Counted from the stretch's first letter, positions 17,377 to 26,327 are shown. The stretch: 64,000 nucleotides of DNA from CANMXU01 sp052030545 (GCF_052030545.1 NZ_JBPDIH010000001.1:186001-250000); one strand, 5' to 3'. Made by a program: numbers and translations. Notes: a model not told the origin generated them from the letters alone.

Positions 17377-18711
17377 ATGACTATACGTTCGATTATTTTT
17401 ACCGTATTTGTTTTGCTAATCAGTAGTATGACTTTTACCGTTGTTGCACAAGAAGCTGGCGGCGAAATACGTTCAGAAAACGTTAGCGCAAACTCAGCTA
17501 AAGGCAATCAGCCAAATGATACTGGTGACGAAGGTTTTAGTGATGATGAGTTAGCTCAAATGTTAGCGCCAATCGCACTTTATCCTGACAGTTTACTAAC
17601 GCATATATTAATAGCGTCAACTTATCCGTTAGAGATTGTTGAAGCTGAGCGTTGGGCGCAAAAAAATAAAGATCTCTCTAAAGATGAAAAAATTAAGAAA
17701 ATGGAACAGCAAGACTGGGAGCCTAGTGTAAAAGCGGTCGTCCCTTTTGATACTGTGTTAACACGACTTAATGATGAGCTTAGTTGGACGCAAGACTTAG
17801 GCGATGCTTTTTTACAAGATGAAGCTAAGGTGCTTGATACTATTCAACAACTTCGTGCAAAAGCGGATGAGGCGGGTAATTTAGACAAAATGGAAAATGT
17901 TGAGGTTACCAAAGAAGACGATAATATTATTATTCAGCCAGTAGAAAAGGAAATTGTTTACGTACCTTATTATGATACGCGCTATGTTTACGGGCATTGG
18001 CACTGGTATCATCCACCCGTGTATTGGATACACTACCCTCATCATCACCATAGACCACACATGACGTTTTCTTGGCATGTTGGTGTACACATTTCATTTA
18101 ACTATCACTTTGGCGCGCCGCATTGGCATAACAGGCATGTGGTTGTGGTAAACCATAGAAATACTCACAGGTATCGCAGCAGTACTGTAATTATAAAAAG
18201 TGGTCATTCAAAGCGTTGGGCACATAACCCAGTTCATCGAAAAGGTGTGGCTTATCGTTCTACGTCAGTGAAGAAGCATTACGGTAGTAATCGACCAACG
18301 ACTTATAAGTCAGTTACCAAAGTAACTAAAAATAAAGGCACGATTAATAGCAAAGCTGCTGTGCATTCAAAAAAAGCGACAACAACGCATCAACGAGTAT
18401 CTGAGTCGCTAGCGAAATCTAAGCAGGCTACTAACAGTATTAAAACCGCTAAACCGCCTACTCATAGTGTTAATAACAAGAGTAATAATAGAGTTGCCTC
18501 ACCGAGCAATCAAGCATCCAAAGCGGCGAGCAATAATGCAAAAACCTATAAAAATAATACCCAGAGTATGAAAGCTAAACCTGTGCAAAATAGACAGGCT
18601 CAGAACAAGCCAGTAAGTACTAAATCTGTCTCAAAACCACAACCAAGTGCTCATAAAGTACATCGTGGTGGTCAAGGCGGTCAGGGTGGTCAGATGAAAA
18701 AACACAATTAG
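17377..18711 (+). CDS. DUF3300 family secreted protein with His-rich region
   Basis: A 444-residue exported protein. A signal peptide (about 1-24, ending VVAQ) is followed by an acidic linker, and then the DUF3300 domain (about 55-205) with LAPIALYPDSLLTHILIAST, EIVEAERWAQ and IVYVPYYDTRYVYG. Residues about 207-265 are packed with His, Trp and Tyr (e.g. HWHWYHPPVYW, YPHHHHRPH), a possible metal-binding or aromatic surface segment. The tail (about 270-444) is low-complexity, Ser/Asn/Lys-rich, ending with repeated GGQ. The family has no assigned function. It lies 88 nt after phoQ with its own PhoP-box-like promoter, which suggests an envelope-stress role (inference). Confidence 0.85.
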   Translation: MTIRSIIFTVFVLLISSMTFTVVAQEAGGEIRSENVSANSAKGNQPNDTGDEGFSDDELAQMLAPIALYPDSLLTHILIASTYPLEIVEAERWAQKNKDLSKDEKIKKMEQQDWEPSVKAVVPFDTVLTRLNDELSWTQDLGDAFLQDEAKVLDTIQQLRAKADEAGNLDKMENVEVTKEDDNIIIQPVEKEIVYVPYYDTRYVYGHWHWYHPPVYWIHYPHHHHRPHMTFSWHVGVHISFNYHFGAPHWHNRHVVVVNHRNTHRYRSSTVIIKSGHSKRWAHNPVHRKGVAYRSTSVKKHYGSNRPTTYKSVTKVTKNKGTINSKAAVHSKKATTTHQRVSESLAKSKQATNSIKTAKPPTHSVNNKSNNRVASPSNQASKAASNNAKTYKNNTQSMKAKPVQNRQAQNKPVSTKSVSKPQPSAHKVHRGGQGGQGGQMKKHN

Positions 18712-18738
18712 TGTTTTTATGATGTAGTGCTTATTTAT

Positions 18739-18791
18739 ACTGTGTTAGCAAAAGGTTGTTATTTAGTATTAACAGCCAGAGCTAACACGGT
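18739..18791. terminator. Large nested hairpin between convergent genes
   Basis: An 11-bp outer arm (ACTGTGTTAGC at 18739-18749; GCTAACACGGT at 18781-18791, one wobble) encloses a second arm pair (GGTTGTTA / TAACAGCC, one wobble). It sits between the stops of the convergent DUF3300 and Lrp-type genes. Neither side has a strong T-run, so termination is plausible but not certain. Confidence 0.5.
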
Positions 18792-18805
18792 ATAGAAAGG
18801 ACAGT

Positions 18806-19273
18806 TTATTTGTCAAAATTTGGCAACACACCACTTCGGCTATGTTCAAAAATTAATGAAGTTTCAACAGTAGTCACCTCTTCACGAGAGGTAATAGCAT
18901 TAAAGACAAACTGACGTAAATGCTCGCTGTCTTTTACCGACATATGAATGAAGTAGTCGAAGTTGCCTCCCATATGATACAAGCTCACTATCTCAGGTAG
19001 CTTTAGCAAATCATCTCTTAATTGATTCACAATAAGCTCTGAATAAGGTTGCAATTTAATCGCAGCAATTGCTTCGATATTCCCCCCAATAGAATTAAAG
19101 TTAATATCAATAAAGGCGTTTTTAATCACACCACTTTGCTTCATACGCTTAACACGCTCTAGACAGGTTGATGGCGCAATACCTATTTGAGCAGCAAGCT
19201 CTTTATTGGTTATGTCAGCATTTTTATATAGGATAGTTAAAATTCGTAAATCTATATCATCGAGTTTTTTCAT
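18806..19273 (-). CDS. Lrp/AsnC family transcriptional regulator
   Basis: A 155-residue regulator: N-terminal helix-turn-helix (about 1-60) with DDIDLRILTILYKNADITNKELA and IGIAPSTCLERVKRM, then the RAM/ligand-binding domain (about 65-150). These proteins form dimers to octamers and often respond to amino acids. The start at 19273 (MKKLDDIDL) is the usual one for the family; an in-frame ATG 24 nt upstream adds a non-conserved extension. It is divergent from nhaA with a 233-bp spacer holding a perfect palindrome resembling an Lrp site. It is too divergent from Lrp itself to name a ligand; local autoregulation is inferred. Confidence 0.88.
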   Translation of the reverse strand: MKKLDDIDLRILTILYKNADITNKELAAQIGIAPSTCLERVKRMKQSGVIKNAFIDINFNSIGGNIEAIAAIKLQPYSELIVNQLRDDLLKLPEIVSLYHMGGNFDYFIHMSVKDSEHLRQFVFNAITSREEVTTVETSLIFEHSRSGVLPNFDK

Positions 19274-19350
19274 TTGAAAACCTGTGCATAGCAGCAAATA
19301 ATATTTTTTATTGTTGCCATATTAAATACTGTTTTTTTCTTAAAAGGAAG

Positions 19351-19365
19351 TTATTCTTAGAATAA
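19351..19365. promoter_or_regulatory. Lrp-like operator palindrome
   Basis: TTATTCTTAGAATAA is a perfect 7-1-7 palindrome, 78 bp upstream of the Lrp-type gene start and about 140 bp before nhaA. The overlapping stretch from TAGAATAATTTAC fits the degenerate E. coli Lrp motif (YAGHAWATTWTDCTR) at nearly all positions. Likely the autoregulatory site. Confidence 0.5.
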
Positions 19366-19458
19366 TTTACGATAAATTTTACAAATACCGAATAAAACTC
19401 AATGCAGACTTGGTTGTAAATATCACTAACAAGTTTATACTTGAGTTTTACTATTATT

Positions 19459-19475
19459 ACGACATATTATGTCGT
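19459..19475. promoter_or_regulatory. Perfect 17-bp palindrome upstream of nhaA
   Basis: ACGACATATTATGTCGT is a perfect 8-1-8 palindrome ending 31 nt before the nhaA ATG. A one-base centre makes it an unlikely RNA hairpin, so a dimeric DNA-binding protein is the natural reader. I cannot name the factor. A second inverted repeat (AAAACTCAA at 19394-19402, TTGAGTTTT at 19441-19449) lies just upstream. Confidence 0.5.
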
Positions 19476-19506
19476 TTGAGTTAAAACATTTACTTCAAGG
19501 ACAAGT

Positions 19507-20679
19507 ATGCCCATTTCGACTATTCAATCATTTTTTCAAAAAGAGGCGGCTAGCGGTATTATTTTAATGTTTACCGCGGCGTTAGCCATGATACTAGCAA
19601 ACTCTCCTTTATCAGGCTGGTATGATTTATTACTGGATGTGCCCGTTGTTGTAGCTGTTGGCAGCTTTGAAATTGCCAAACCTTTATTGCTATGGATTAA
19701 CGACGGCTTAATGGCACTATTTTTCTTTTTAGTGGGCTTAGAGCTTAAAAGAGAATTTTTAGAGGGTAACTTATCAGAGCCTGGGCAAATTACCTTACCT
19801 GCTTTTGGTGCTGTTGGCGGTATGGTAGTGCCCGCATTTTGTTACGCTATATTAAATTACGACGATCCGTCAGCGCTTAATGGTTGGGCAATTCCTACGG
19901 CCACCGATATCGCTTTTGCTTTAGGTATATTGGCGGTTATTGGCAGTAAAGTGCCATTGCAGCTGAAAGTGTTTTTAACGTCGCTCGCAATTTTTGACGA
20001 TTTAGGTGCAATTATTATTATTGCGTTATTTTATACCGACCAACTGTCTACTTTGTCGTTAGTCGTATCAGCATTAGTATTAACCGCATTATTTATATTA
20101 AACAAGCGTAATGTTACGAGCACATCTCCTTATATCTTCCTTGGTGTTATTTTGTGGGTTGCCGTATTAAAATCGGGTGTGCATGCAACTTTAGCGGGCG
20201 TATTCTTAGCTTTTTTTATCCCAATGAAAGGGGAAGAAGGCGAGCCTTCTCCGTTAAAGTCGTTAGAGCATAACTTACACTTTAGTGTTGCGTTTTTTGT
20301 GTTGCCTATTTTTGCTTTCGCAAATGCCGGTATTAGTTTATCAGGCGTTGGCCTTGAGCAGGTGATGTCGCCAGTGCCGCTAGGTATTATTCTTGGTTTG
20401 GTTGTTGGTAAACAATTAGGGGTATTTGTTTTTTGTTTTGCCGCCATTAAACTAGGCTTAGCGAAATTACCTGATCAAGTTAACTGGCAGTTGCTATATG
20501 GCGTAGCATTATTATGTGGCGTTGGTTTTACCATGAGTTTATTTATTGGTTCGTTGGCGTTTGAACAAACAAGCAGTTCACCGATGTTTCAAGACCGACT
20601 TGGTATTGTTATTGGCTCGTTAATTTCAGGCTTAGCAGGCTACTTAGTGATTAAAAATGCCGTTAAGCGGATGGATTGA
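19507..20679 (+). CDS. nhaA: Na+/H+ antiporter NhaA
   Basis: A 390-residue inner-membrane antiporter (E. coli 388) exporting Na+ in exchange for protons, important for salt and alkaline tolerance in a marine bacterium. Motifs: LWINDGLMALFFFLVGLE near residue 62-79, PTATDIAFALGIL (about 130-142) and the transport-site pair in LAIFDDLGAIIIIA (about 158-171). Twelve membrane segments are expected. AAGGA at 19497-19501 gives a good ribosome binding site for the ATG. It is divergent from an Lrp-type regulator; no nhaR lies next to it. A hairpin at 20710-20739 follows the stop. Confidence 0.97.
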   Translation: MPISTIQSFFQKEAASGIILMFTAALAMILANSPLSGWYDLLLDVPVVVAVGSFEIAKPLLLWINDGLMALFFFLVGLELKREFLEGNLSEPGQITLPAFGAVGGMVVPAFCYAILNYDDPSALNGWAIPTATDIAFALGILAVIGSKVPLQLKVFLTSLAIFDDLGAIIIIALFYTDQLSTLSLVVSALVLTALFILNKRNVTSTSPYIFLGVILWVAVLKSGVHATLAGVFLAFFIPMKGEEGEPSPLKSLEHNLHFSVAFFVLPIFAFANAGISLSGVGLEQVMSPVPLGIILGLVVGKQLGVFVFCFAAIKLGLAKLPDQVNWQLLYGVALLCGVGFTMSLFIGSLAFEQTSSSPMFQDRLGIVIGSLISGLAGYLVIKNAVKRMD

Positions 20680-20709
20680 TTTACTTGTAACTGCAACAAC
20701 TTTCTCGGT

Positions 20710-20739
20710 AAAATGCGGCATGAATTTTTGCCGCATTTT
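20710..20739. terminator. Terminator-like hairpin after nhaA
   Basis: An 11-bp perfect stem, AAAATGCGGCA at 20710-20720 with its complement at 20729-20739, around an 8-nt loop. The 3' arm ends in TTTT. It lies 31 nt after nhaA and 17 nt before epmC, so it separates the two units. Confidence 0.65.
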
Positions 20740-20755
20740 ACTTGAATAAGTTGTT

Positions 20756-21328
20756 ATGTCTTCTGAGCTTTTAACTCACCGTTACCAAGATCTTATTGAA
20801 CTCTTCAAACAGACCTTTTTTCAACAGTACAATACTCAACTTATTAAAGGTGGTGATGAGCCACTTTATTTACCTGCCAATGAGCACTGTAGCTATCACC
20901 AAATTATTTTTGCGCACGGCTATTTTTCAAGTGCTTTACACGAAATAGCGCATTGGTGTATTGCCGGTAAAGAGCGTCGATTGTTGGAAGACTTTGGTTA
21001 TTGGTATATTCCAGATGGTCGAAATGCAAAACAACAGCATAAGTTTGAGCAGGTTGAAATTGCGCCGCAAGCGATCGAATGGGCGTTTAATATCGCGTGT
21101 AATAAAAAATTTAATGTCTCGGCAGATAACCTAAATGGTGCTGGTGCTGATACCATAACCTTTAAAAAAAATGTCCATCAACAAGCGTTAGCTTATTTAC
21201 AACAAGGCTTTCCTAAAAGAGCGCAGTTATTTATCAATACCCTTGCAAACTTTTATCAAACAACACCTGTATTATGCGCTGAACAATTTGAATTAGAGCC
21301 GGCTGCTTTGGAAAATTATTATGAGTAA
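20756..21328 (+). CDS. epmC: Elongation factor P hydroxylase EpmC
   Basis: EpmC (YfcM) hydroxylates the beta-lysyl-modified lysine of EF-P. The 190-residue protein has the signature FAHGYFSSALHEIAHWCIAGKERR with the metal-binding HExxH-like segment (about residue 62-66) and DFGYWYIPDGRN. Length fits E. coli EpmC (182). The genes epmA, epmB and efp are not in the window. It overlaps the following ATP-NAD kinase gene by 8 nt and lies upstream of yfcL and mnmC, a neighbourhood conserved with E. coli (yfcM, yfcL, mnmC, fabB). Confidence 0.93.
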   Translation: MSSELLTHRYQDLIELFKQTFFQQYNTQLIKGGDEPLYLPANEHCSYHQIIFAHGYFSSALHEIAHWCIAGKERRLLEDFGYWYIPDGRNAKQQHKFEQVEIAPQAIEWAFNIACNKKFNVSADNLNGAGADTITFKKNVHQQALAYLQQGFPKRAQLFINTLANFYQTTPVLCAEQFELEPAALENYYE

Positions 21329-22451
21329 ATTTAAGTTAGGTTTTATCATTAATCCTATTGCGGGTATTGGCGGTAGTGTTGCGTTAAAAGGTAGTGACGG
21401 CGAAGGTGTGGCAGAAAAAGCTATTAGCCTTGGCGCTATTGCCAAAGCTAATAGCCGAGCAAGTTTAGCGTTATCACCATTAATGCCGTATCAAAGCGAT
21501 ATTGTTATTTATACCGCAAACAACGAAATGGGCGAAGATTGCGCGCAAGCGTTAGGCTTTGATACACAAGTGGTTTATCAGAGCAAGTCTAGCCAAACCA
21601 CAGCAAACGATACAGAGCTTGCAGCCAAAGCGTTAATTGATGAAGGCGTAGATATTTTGTTGTTCGCTGGCGGCGATGGCACTGCCCGTAATGTGTGCGC
21701 TATTGTTGGCGATAACTTTCCGGTACTCGGCATTCCCGCAGGCTGTAAAATTCACTCTGGTGTTTATGCGGTTACCCCTAAAGCTGCAGGACGTGTGGTT
21801 GAAATGATGGTAACACGTCAGCTGGTTACATTAACCGAAGCAGATGTTATGGATATCGATGAAAGCTTGTTTAGGCAAGGCGTAGTTAAAGCGAAGCGCT
21901 TTGGTGAAATGCAAATCCCAAAAGAATTGCGTTATGTACAAGCGGTGAAATCTGGCGGCAAGGAAGTCGATGAGCTGGTATTGCAAGATATTGCCGCCGA
22001 TATTATCGAGCAAATGGATGATGAACTCTTCGTGATGGGCTCGGGTTCAACTACGGCTTTTGTGATGGAAGAGCTTGGCATTGAAAATACATTATTGGGC
22101 GTAGATCTTGTTCAAAACCAAGAGCTAGCTGCCAACGATGTAACTGAGCCTGAGCTTTGGCAAGCAATTCAAGATCAAGCCTCAGGGGTTAAGCTAGTGA
22201 TCACCCTAATTGGCGGCCAAGGGCACATATTTGGCAGAGGTAATCAACAACTTAGCCCGAGAGTGATTAACGCCATTGGTATTGAAAATATTATTATAAT
22301 TGCCACTAAAACTAAATTAACCGAATTGGCGCAAAAGCCGCTAATTGCAGATACGGGCGACAGTGATTTAGACCAAAAGTTATGTGGTTATTTGCCAGTG
22401 ACAACCGGCTATAAAGATCAGGTACTCTATCCGGTAGCTAGCCCGCAATAA
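21321..22451 (+). CDS. ATP-NAD kinase family protein
   Basis: A 376-residue protein of the ATP-NAD/AcoX-type kinase family. It has the nucleotide-binding GGDGTARNV motif (about residue 117-125), preceded by an ILLFAGG strand, an N-terminal FIINPIAGIGG, and GSGSTTAFVMEELG near 240. It is distinct from housekeeping NadK in length and motifs. The exact substrate is uncertain; NAD phosphorylation is plausible by family. It overlaps epmC by 8 nt, so the two are cotranscribed, a linkage seen in related marine gammaproteobacteria. The cytoplasmic location follows from the lack of signal or membrane segments. Confidence 0.85.
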   Translation: MSKFKLGFIINPIAGIGGSVALKGSDGEGVAEKAISLGAIAKANSRASLALSPLMPYQSDIVIYTANNEMGEDCAQALGFDTQVVYQSKSSQTTANDTELAAKALIDEGVDILLFAGGDGTARNVCAIVGDNFPVLGIPAGCKIHSGVYAVTPKAAGRVVEMMVTRQLVTLTEADVMDIDESLFRQGVVKAKRFGEMQIPKELRYVQAVKSGGKEVDELVLQDIAADIIEQMDDELFVMGSGSTTAFVMEELGIENTLLGVDLVQNQELAANDVTEPELWQAIQDQASGVKLVITLIGGQGHIFGRGNQQLSPRVINAIGIENIIIIATKTKLTELAQKPLIADTGDSDLDQKLCGYLPVTTGYKDQVLYPVASPQ

Positions 22452-22519
22452 ATTGAGAACCACCACATTGGTGTTAACACATAACTTACTACTTAAAAAT
22501 ACTGAAATAGATAAATAAA

Positions 22520-22786
22520 ATGAAATTTAAAAACCTTACCGACCTATACCAACATTTCGACAACATAGTAGAACAAGACAGTGATGCTGACGATTTATTT
22601 GCTAGCAGTTACATTCGAGGCTTTGTTGCCTTAGTTGCTAGCGAGTTTGGTGATGAATCACAGCCGCTAAGCGCTAAGCTGAGCGAAAGCGTCGACAAAC
22701 AGTTAGCGCAAGCCAAAACAGAGCTATCACCGCAAGACAGAGAAATAGTGCAACAGTTTTGGTTGAAGCTTAAACAAAGCTTTTAA
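22520..22786 (+). CDS. yfcL: YfcL family protein
   Basis: An 88-residue, acidic, helical protein of the YfcL family (E. coli 92). Features are the N-terminal LYQHFDNIVEQDSDADDLFASSYIRGFVALVA and a C-terminal VQQFWLKLKQSF. It has no known function and no signal peptide. It stands between the epmC pair and mnmC as in E. coli, on the strand of epmC. The heptamer tandem repeat starts 3 nt after its stop. Confidence 0.85.
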   Translation: MKFKNLTDLYQHFDNIVEQDSDADDLFASSYIRGFVALVASEFGDESQPLSAKLSESVDKQLAQAKTELSPQDREIVQQFWLKLKQSF

Positions 22787-22788
22787 TG

Positions 22789-22848
22789 CTTGAAACTTGA
22801 AACTTGAAACTTGAAACTTGAAACTTGAAACTTGAAACTTGAAACTTG
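22789..22848. repeat. Tandem heptamer (CTTGAAA) repeat, 8.6 copies
   Basis: Eight perfect copies of CTTGAAA run from 22789 to 22844, followed by CTTG. The array fills the space between the stops of convergent yfcL and mnmC. Perfect copies imply recent slippage, so copy number probably varies between strains. Confidence 0.97.
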
Positions 22849-22864
22849 TCGCTGAGTCTTGGTT

Positions 22865-24889
22865 TTATTCAAACTTTCGTCTGATAATATCACGTACGAT
22901 AAAGCGATTAGGCGCTAGGTTAAACAGCATATTGTTATCTACAGGATAAGGCGTGCCGCATAAATCAGCAGCGAGAATATCTGCCGCTAATGGCGCCGAG
23001 CAAAAGCCTCGGGCGCCAAAACCTGTCATCACATAGAGATTATTAATTACCGGTGCTTGTTCGTGATACCGCCAATTTTTATCTTTAGCTAAATGTGGGT
23101 ACATTGCTTTATGTGCTTCAATATCTGGCATTGCCCCCACCATAGGTAAGTGATCTGGCGTCATGCAGCGTAAACGGGCTTTGGCGCGGCTTATATCGTT
23201 TTCATCCCAACTCACTAAGTCAGGCAAGCACTTATTTAACATAGTCAAATTAAATTCATCATCTGCTTTTGTGGCATTTGTATCAAAACTATTTTTCTCA
23301 AATGTTGCGCCAATGCAGTGTTGGTTTTGATACTGCGGGGTTAAATAACCTTTATGGCAAATGACGGTATTGAGCTTGCCGATATCGTCGTTGGTTTTCA
23401 TTGACGTGACTTGTCCGCGCACAGATGTTAGCGGCAATTCATTAATATAATCAAAAGGAATTGATTCTGCGCCACCGGCTAAAATTAGCACACTGGCAAG
23501 AAAGTCACCTTTATCAGTATGTAATTGCCAAGCGTCTCTGACGTTAGCTTTTTTACTCACTTGAGTGACGCTTTTAATCTTGATGCCGGTTTCAATGCGT
23601 AATCGCCCTGTTTTTTCTGCGCCACTAAAAAGTGCTTTTACCAACTCTTGTGGTGCGATCCATCCCGCATGCGGCATAAATAAACCGCCATGGTTTAGTG
23701 ATATATTGGCAACCTTTGAGGCTTGCTCGGCAGATATTTGATGAATTAAATTATGCGGCCAAGTATTTAGCTCGCTAAATTGTTGATGACGTTTACCTAT
23801 GGCCTCTTTATAGGCGATGTCTAACAAACCACACCACTGGTGCGCATAGTTAAAGCCTTGTTCGTCAAGTGATTGATAAAGCTGTTTTGCCCGCCAAAAG
23901 GCTTGTTCATAAAAAAGGCTAATATCATCGGCCTTTTGATGTAATAACGGATACAGCGCGCCAATAGCATTGCTCGACGCGCCTTGCGCGACTGAAAAGT
24001 CTTTGCAATATAACGTGACCTTGATGCCTTTTTGCGTCAAAACATATGCGGCGCAAGCTGAAGCAATGCCGCCACCAATAATGCTAACATGCTGGGGTTT
24101 TGTAATTAATGGCCTTTGCTGATAGCCTTTACCTGATTGCTTTGGTGCTTGATAAAGGCCGCAGGTCATTTCTTTTTTCTTACCGTCTGCGCCTTTTCTT
24201 TCCACCCGAAAGCCGACTTGCTGCAATTGTCGTTTAACAAAACCGGCGACAGTAAACGTGCTTAAACTGGCTTGTGGCTTACTTAAGCGGGCAATTTGTT
24301 CAAATAAGGGCAAACTCCACATCTCTGGGTTGCGTGCTGGCGAAAAACCATCAAGAAACCAAACATCAACTAAACCTTGTTTACCAACTTTTAGCTGGGA
24401 AAGTGCTTGAGTTGAATCATCAAAAAGCAGCCGTAACGTCACTTTTTGCTCAAAAAAGTGTAATGAGTTGTTTTCATCACAACTTTTTGGGTATTCGCTG
24501 ATGAGTAGACGGGCAAGTCTTGCTAATTCTGGTAATACTTCCAAAGACTTAGCTAAATCTACTTTGCTCATCGGAAATTTTTCAGTGCTGATAAAGCATA
24601 AGCTTGGCCATTGCTGCGTAGGTTTTTCAGTAAATACCTCAAGGTAAACTTTTAGCGTTAATAGGAAGTTTAATCCACTGCCAAAGCCGGTTTCTGCGAT
24701 GGTGAGATTATCGTTTGGGCTAAGCTTTTCAAGGCGTTGCTTTAATTTATTGCCTTTGATGAAAACTGACTCGCTTTGTGCGTAACCACTGTGGCTATCA
24801 AAGTAGATATCGTTAAATTGCTGCGAGAAGGGCGAGCCATCTGCTTGAAAAATAATGGGAGTTTGATCAGCCACAATGTATTCTTTCAC
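22865..24889 (-). CDS. mnmC: Bifunctional tRNA mnm5s2U biosynthesis protein MnmC
   Basis: MnmC completes 5-methylaminomethyl-2-thiouridine at the wobble base of some tRNAs. The N-terminal half (about 1-250) is the SAM-dependent methyltransferase with [13 protein letters not shown] (about 62-74) and [17 protein letters not shown]. The C-terminal half (about 268-674) is the FAD-dependent oxidase that removes carboxymethyl, beginning with [17 protein letters not shown]. Length 674 fits the fused family (E. coli 668). The start is GTG at 24889, giving [11 protein letters not shown]; a GTG 15 nt downstream is a possible alternative. It is divergent from fabB as in E. coli. Confidence 0.95.
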   Translation of the reverse strand: MKEYIVADQTPIIFQADGSPFSQQFNDIYFDSHSGYAQSESVFIKGNKLKQRLEKLSPNDNLTIAETGFGSGLNFLLTLKVYLEVFTEKPTQQWPSLCFISTEKFPMSKVDLAKSLEVLPELARLARLLISEYPKSCDENNSLHFFEQKVTLRLLFDDSTQALSQLKVGKQGLVDVWFLDGFSPARNPEMWSLPLFEQIARLSKPQASLSTFTVAGFVKRQLQQVGFRVERKGADGKKKEMTCGLYQAPKQSGKGYQQRPLITKPQHVSIIGGGIASACAAYVLTQKGIKVTLYCKDFSVAQGASSNAIGALYPLLHQKADDISLFYEQAFWRAKQLYQSLDEQGFNYAHQWCGLLDIAYKEAIGKRHQQFSELNTWPHNLIHQISAEQASKVANISLNHGGLFMPHAGWIAPQELVKALFSGAEKTGRLRIETGIKIKSVTQVSKKANVRDAWQLHTDKGDFLASVLILAGGAESIPFDYINELPLTSVRGQVTSMKTNDDIGKLNTVICHKGYLTPQYQNQHCIGATFEKNSFDTNATKADDEFNLTMLNKCLPDLVSWDENDISRAKARLRCMTPDHLPMVGAMPDIEAHKAMYPHLAKDKNWRYHEQAPVINNLYVMTGFGARGFCSAPLAADILAADLCGTPYPVDNNMLFNLAPNRFIVRDIIRRKFE

Positions 24890-24974
24890 TTATATAGTTT
24901 AAACTTGTCGCCCATGTCGTGGGCGAAAGAATTTTACGCTTTTTTATCCTAAATGTCATAGGTTTGCGGAAATC

Positions 24975-24992
24975 AGCGTACAAGTGTACACT
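24975..24992. promoter_or_regulatory. FabR-like operator upstream of fabB
   Basis: AGCGTACAAGTGTACACT is a near-perfect palindrome of the AGYGTACA half-site, which resembles the E. coli FabR (YijC) operator at fabA and fabB as I recall it. It lies 72 bp upstream of the fabB ATG and overlaps the FadR-like site by 4 bp. Confidence 0.7.
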
Positions 24993-25005
24993 GGATAGAC
25001 CAGTT
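24989..25005. promoter_or_regulatory. FadR-like operator upstream of fabB
   Basis: CACTGGATAGACCAGTT carries the palindrome ACTGG-N5-CCAGT and fits the gammaproteobacterial FadR pattern AACTGGTCNGACCAGTT with three mismatches. Its centre is about 38 bp before the start predicted from the TATTAT -10 at 25023-25028, the place where FadR activates fab genes in E. coli. Confidence 0.6.
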
Positions 25006-25063
25006 TAGGGGGCAAAAGTCGTTATTATACGCCCGATTTTTTAATTTTATTATGGTTATATAA

Positions 25064-26275
25064 ATGAAACGTGTAGTGATCACCGGATTAGGAATTGTAT
25101 CGAGTATTGGTAACAATGCTGAAGAAGTTTTAGCTTCATTACAGGAAGGCCGTTCAGGTATTTCAAAAGCAGAAAGCTTCGAAGAAAAAGGCTTACGTAG
25201 CCAAGTTTGGGGCATGCCCGATATCAACATCAAAGATCATATCGATCGTAAAGCACTTCGTTTTATGGGCGATGCTGCAGGTTATTCTTATATCGCCATG
25301 CAACAAGCAATTGACGATGCTAAATTAACTGAAGAACAAGTATCAAACTTCCGTACCGGTATTGTTGCCGGCTCTGGTGGCGCATCTTCTTATAATGTTG
25401 TTACTTCTGCTGATACGTTACGTGAAAAAGGCGTTAAACGTGTAGGTCCTTATGCAGTGCCAAAAACTATGTCGAGCACGTGTTCGGCGTGTCTTGCAAC
25501 ACCATTTAAAATTAAAGGTGTTAACTACTCAATGAGTTCAGCGTGTGCAACCAGTGCTCACTGTATTGGTCATGCGGCAGAGCTTATTCAATTAGGCAAG
25601 CAAGACATCGTATTTGCCGGTGGCGGTGAAGAACTAGATTGGTCATTAGCGATGATGTTTGACGGCATGGGCGCATTATCTTCTAAATACAATGAAACAC
25701 CTGAACAAGCTTCACGTACTTATGATGCAGACCGTGACGGTTTTGTGATCTCTGGCGGTGGCGGTATGCTAGTAGTTGAAGAGTTAGAACATGCATTAGC
25801 ACGTGGCGCTCATATCTATGCTGAAATTGTTGGTTACGGCGCAACCTCTGATGGTTACGACATGGTAGCACCAAGTGGTGAAGGCGCAGTTCGTTGTATG
25901 CAACAAGCAATGGAAGGTGTTGAAGGTAAAGTTGATTACTTAAATACACACGGTACATCAACGCCAGTTGGTGATGTTAAAGAGCTTGGCGCTATTCAAG
26001 AAGTATTCGGCAATGATTCACCAGCAATTAGCGCAACTAAAGCGATGACAGGTCATGCATTAGGTGCAGCTGGTGTACATGAAGCTATCTATTCATTACT
26101 GATGATGGAAAACAACTTTGTTGCGCCATCTATCAATATTGAAAACTTAGATGAACAAGCACAAGGTTTAGATATTGTCACTGAAAAACGTGATGCTGAG
26201 ATAGATTTAGTAATGTCAAACAGCTTTGGTTTTGGCGGTACTAACGCAACGTTAGTGATGAAAAAATATAAATAA
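25064..26275 (+). CDS. fabB: Beta-ketoacyl-ACP synthase I
   Basis: FabB elongates fatty acids and is needed for unsaturated chains. The 403-residue protein has the thiolase fold with nucleophile Cys in [10 protein letters not shown] (about residue 163), catalytic His in [11 protein letters not shown] (about 298) and TGHALGAAG (about 333), and the C-terminal [10 protein letters not shown] loop. Length and motifs match FabB rather than FabF. It has its own promoter with FabR-like and FadR-like operators, implying control by unsaturated acyl-thioesters, relevant for membrane fluidity in the cold. A strong terminator follows. Confidence 0.96.
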   Translation: MKRVVITGLGIVSSIGNNAEEVLASLQEGRSGISKAESFEEKGLRSQVWGMPDINIKDHIDRKALRFMGDAAGYSYIAMQQAIDDAKLTEEQVSNFRTGIVAGSGGASSYNVVTSADTLREKGVKRVGPYAVPKTMSSTCSACLATPFKIKGVNYSMSSACATSAHCIGHAAELIQLGKQDIVFAGGGEELDWSLAMMFDGMGALSSKYNETPEQASRTYDADRDGFVISGGGGMLVVEELEHALARGAHIYAEIVGYGATSDGYDMVAPSGEGAVRCMQQAMEGVEGKVDYLNTHGTSTPVGDVKELGAIQEVFGNDSPAISATKAMTGHALGAAGVHEAIYSLLMMENNFVAPSINIENLDEQAQGLDIVTEKRDAEIDLVMSNSFGFGGTNATLVMKKYK

Positions 26276-26295
26276 GCTGAACATGTCAGCTTGTT

Positions 26296-26327
26296 AAAAA
26301 AAACCACTTTCATAAGTGGTTTTTTTA
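26296..26327 (+). terminator. Rho-independent terminator of fabB
   Basis: AACCACTT and AAGTGGTT form a stem around TCAT, with an A-run before and a seven-T run after (ends 26327). It is 20 nt after the fabB stop. Confidence 0.9.

Noticed and set aside
22789..22848. Heptamer array considered as a CRISPR-like repeat
   Set aside because: Units are contiguous 7-mers with no spacers and no cas genes nearby.
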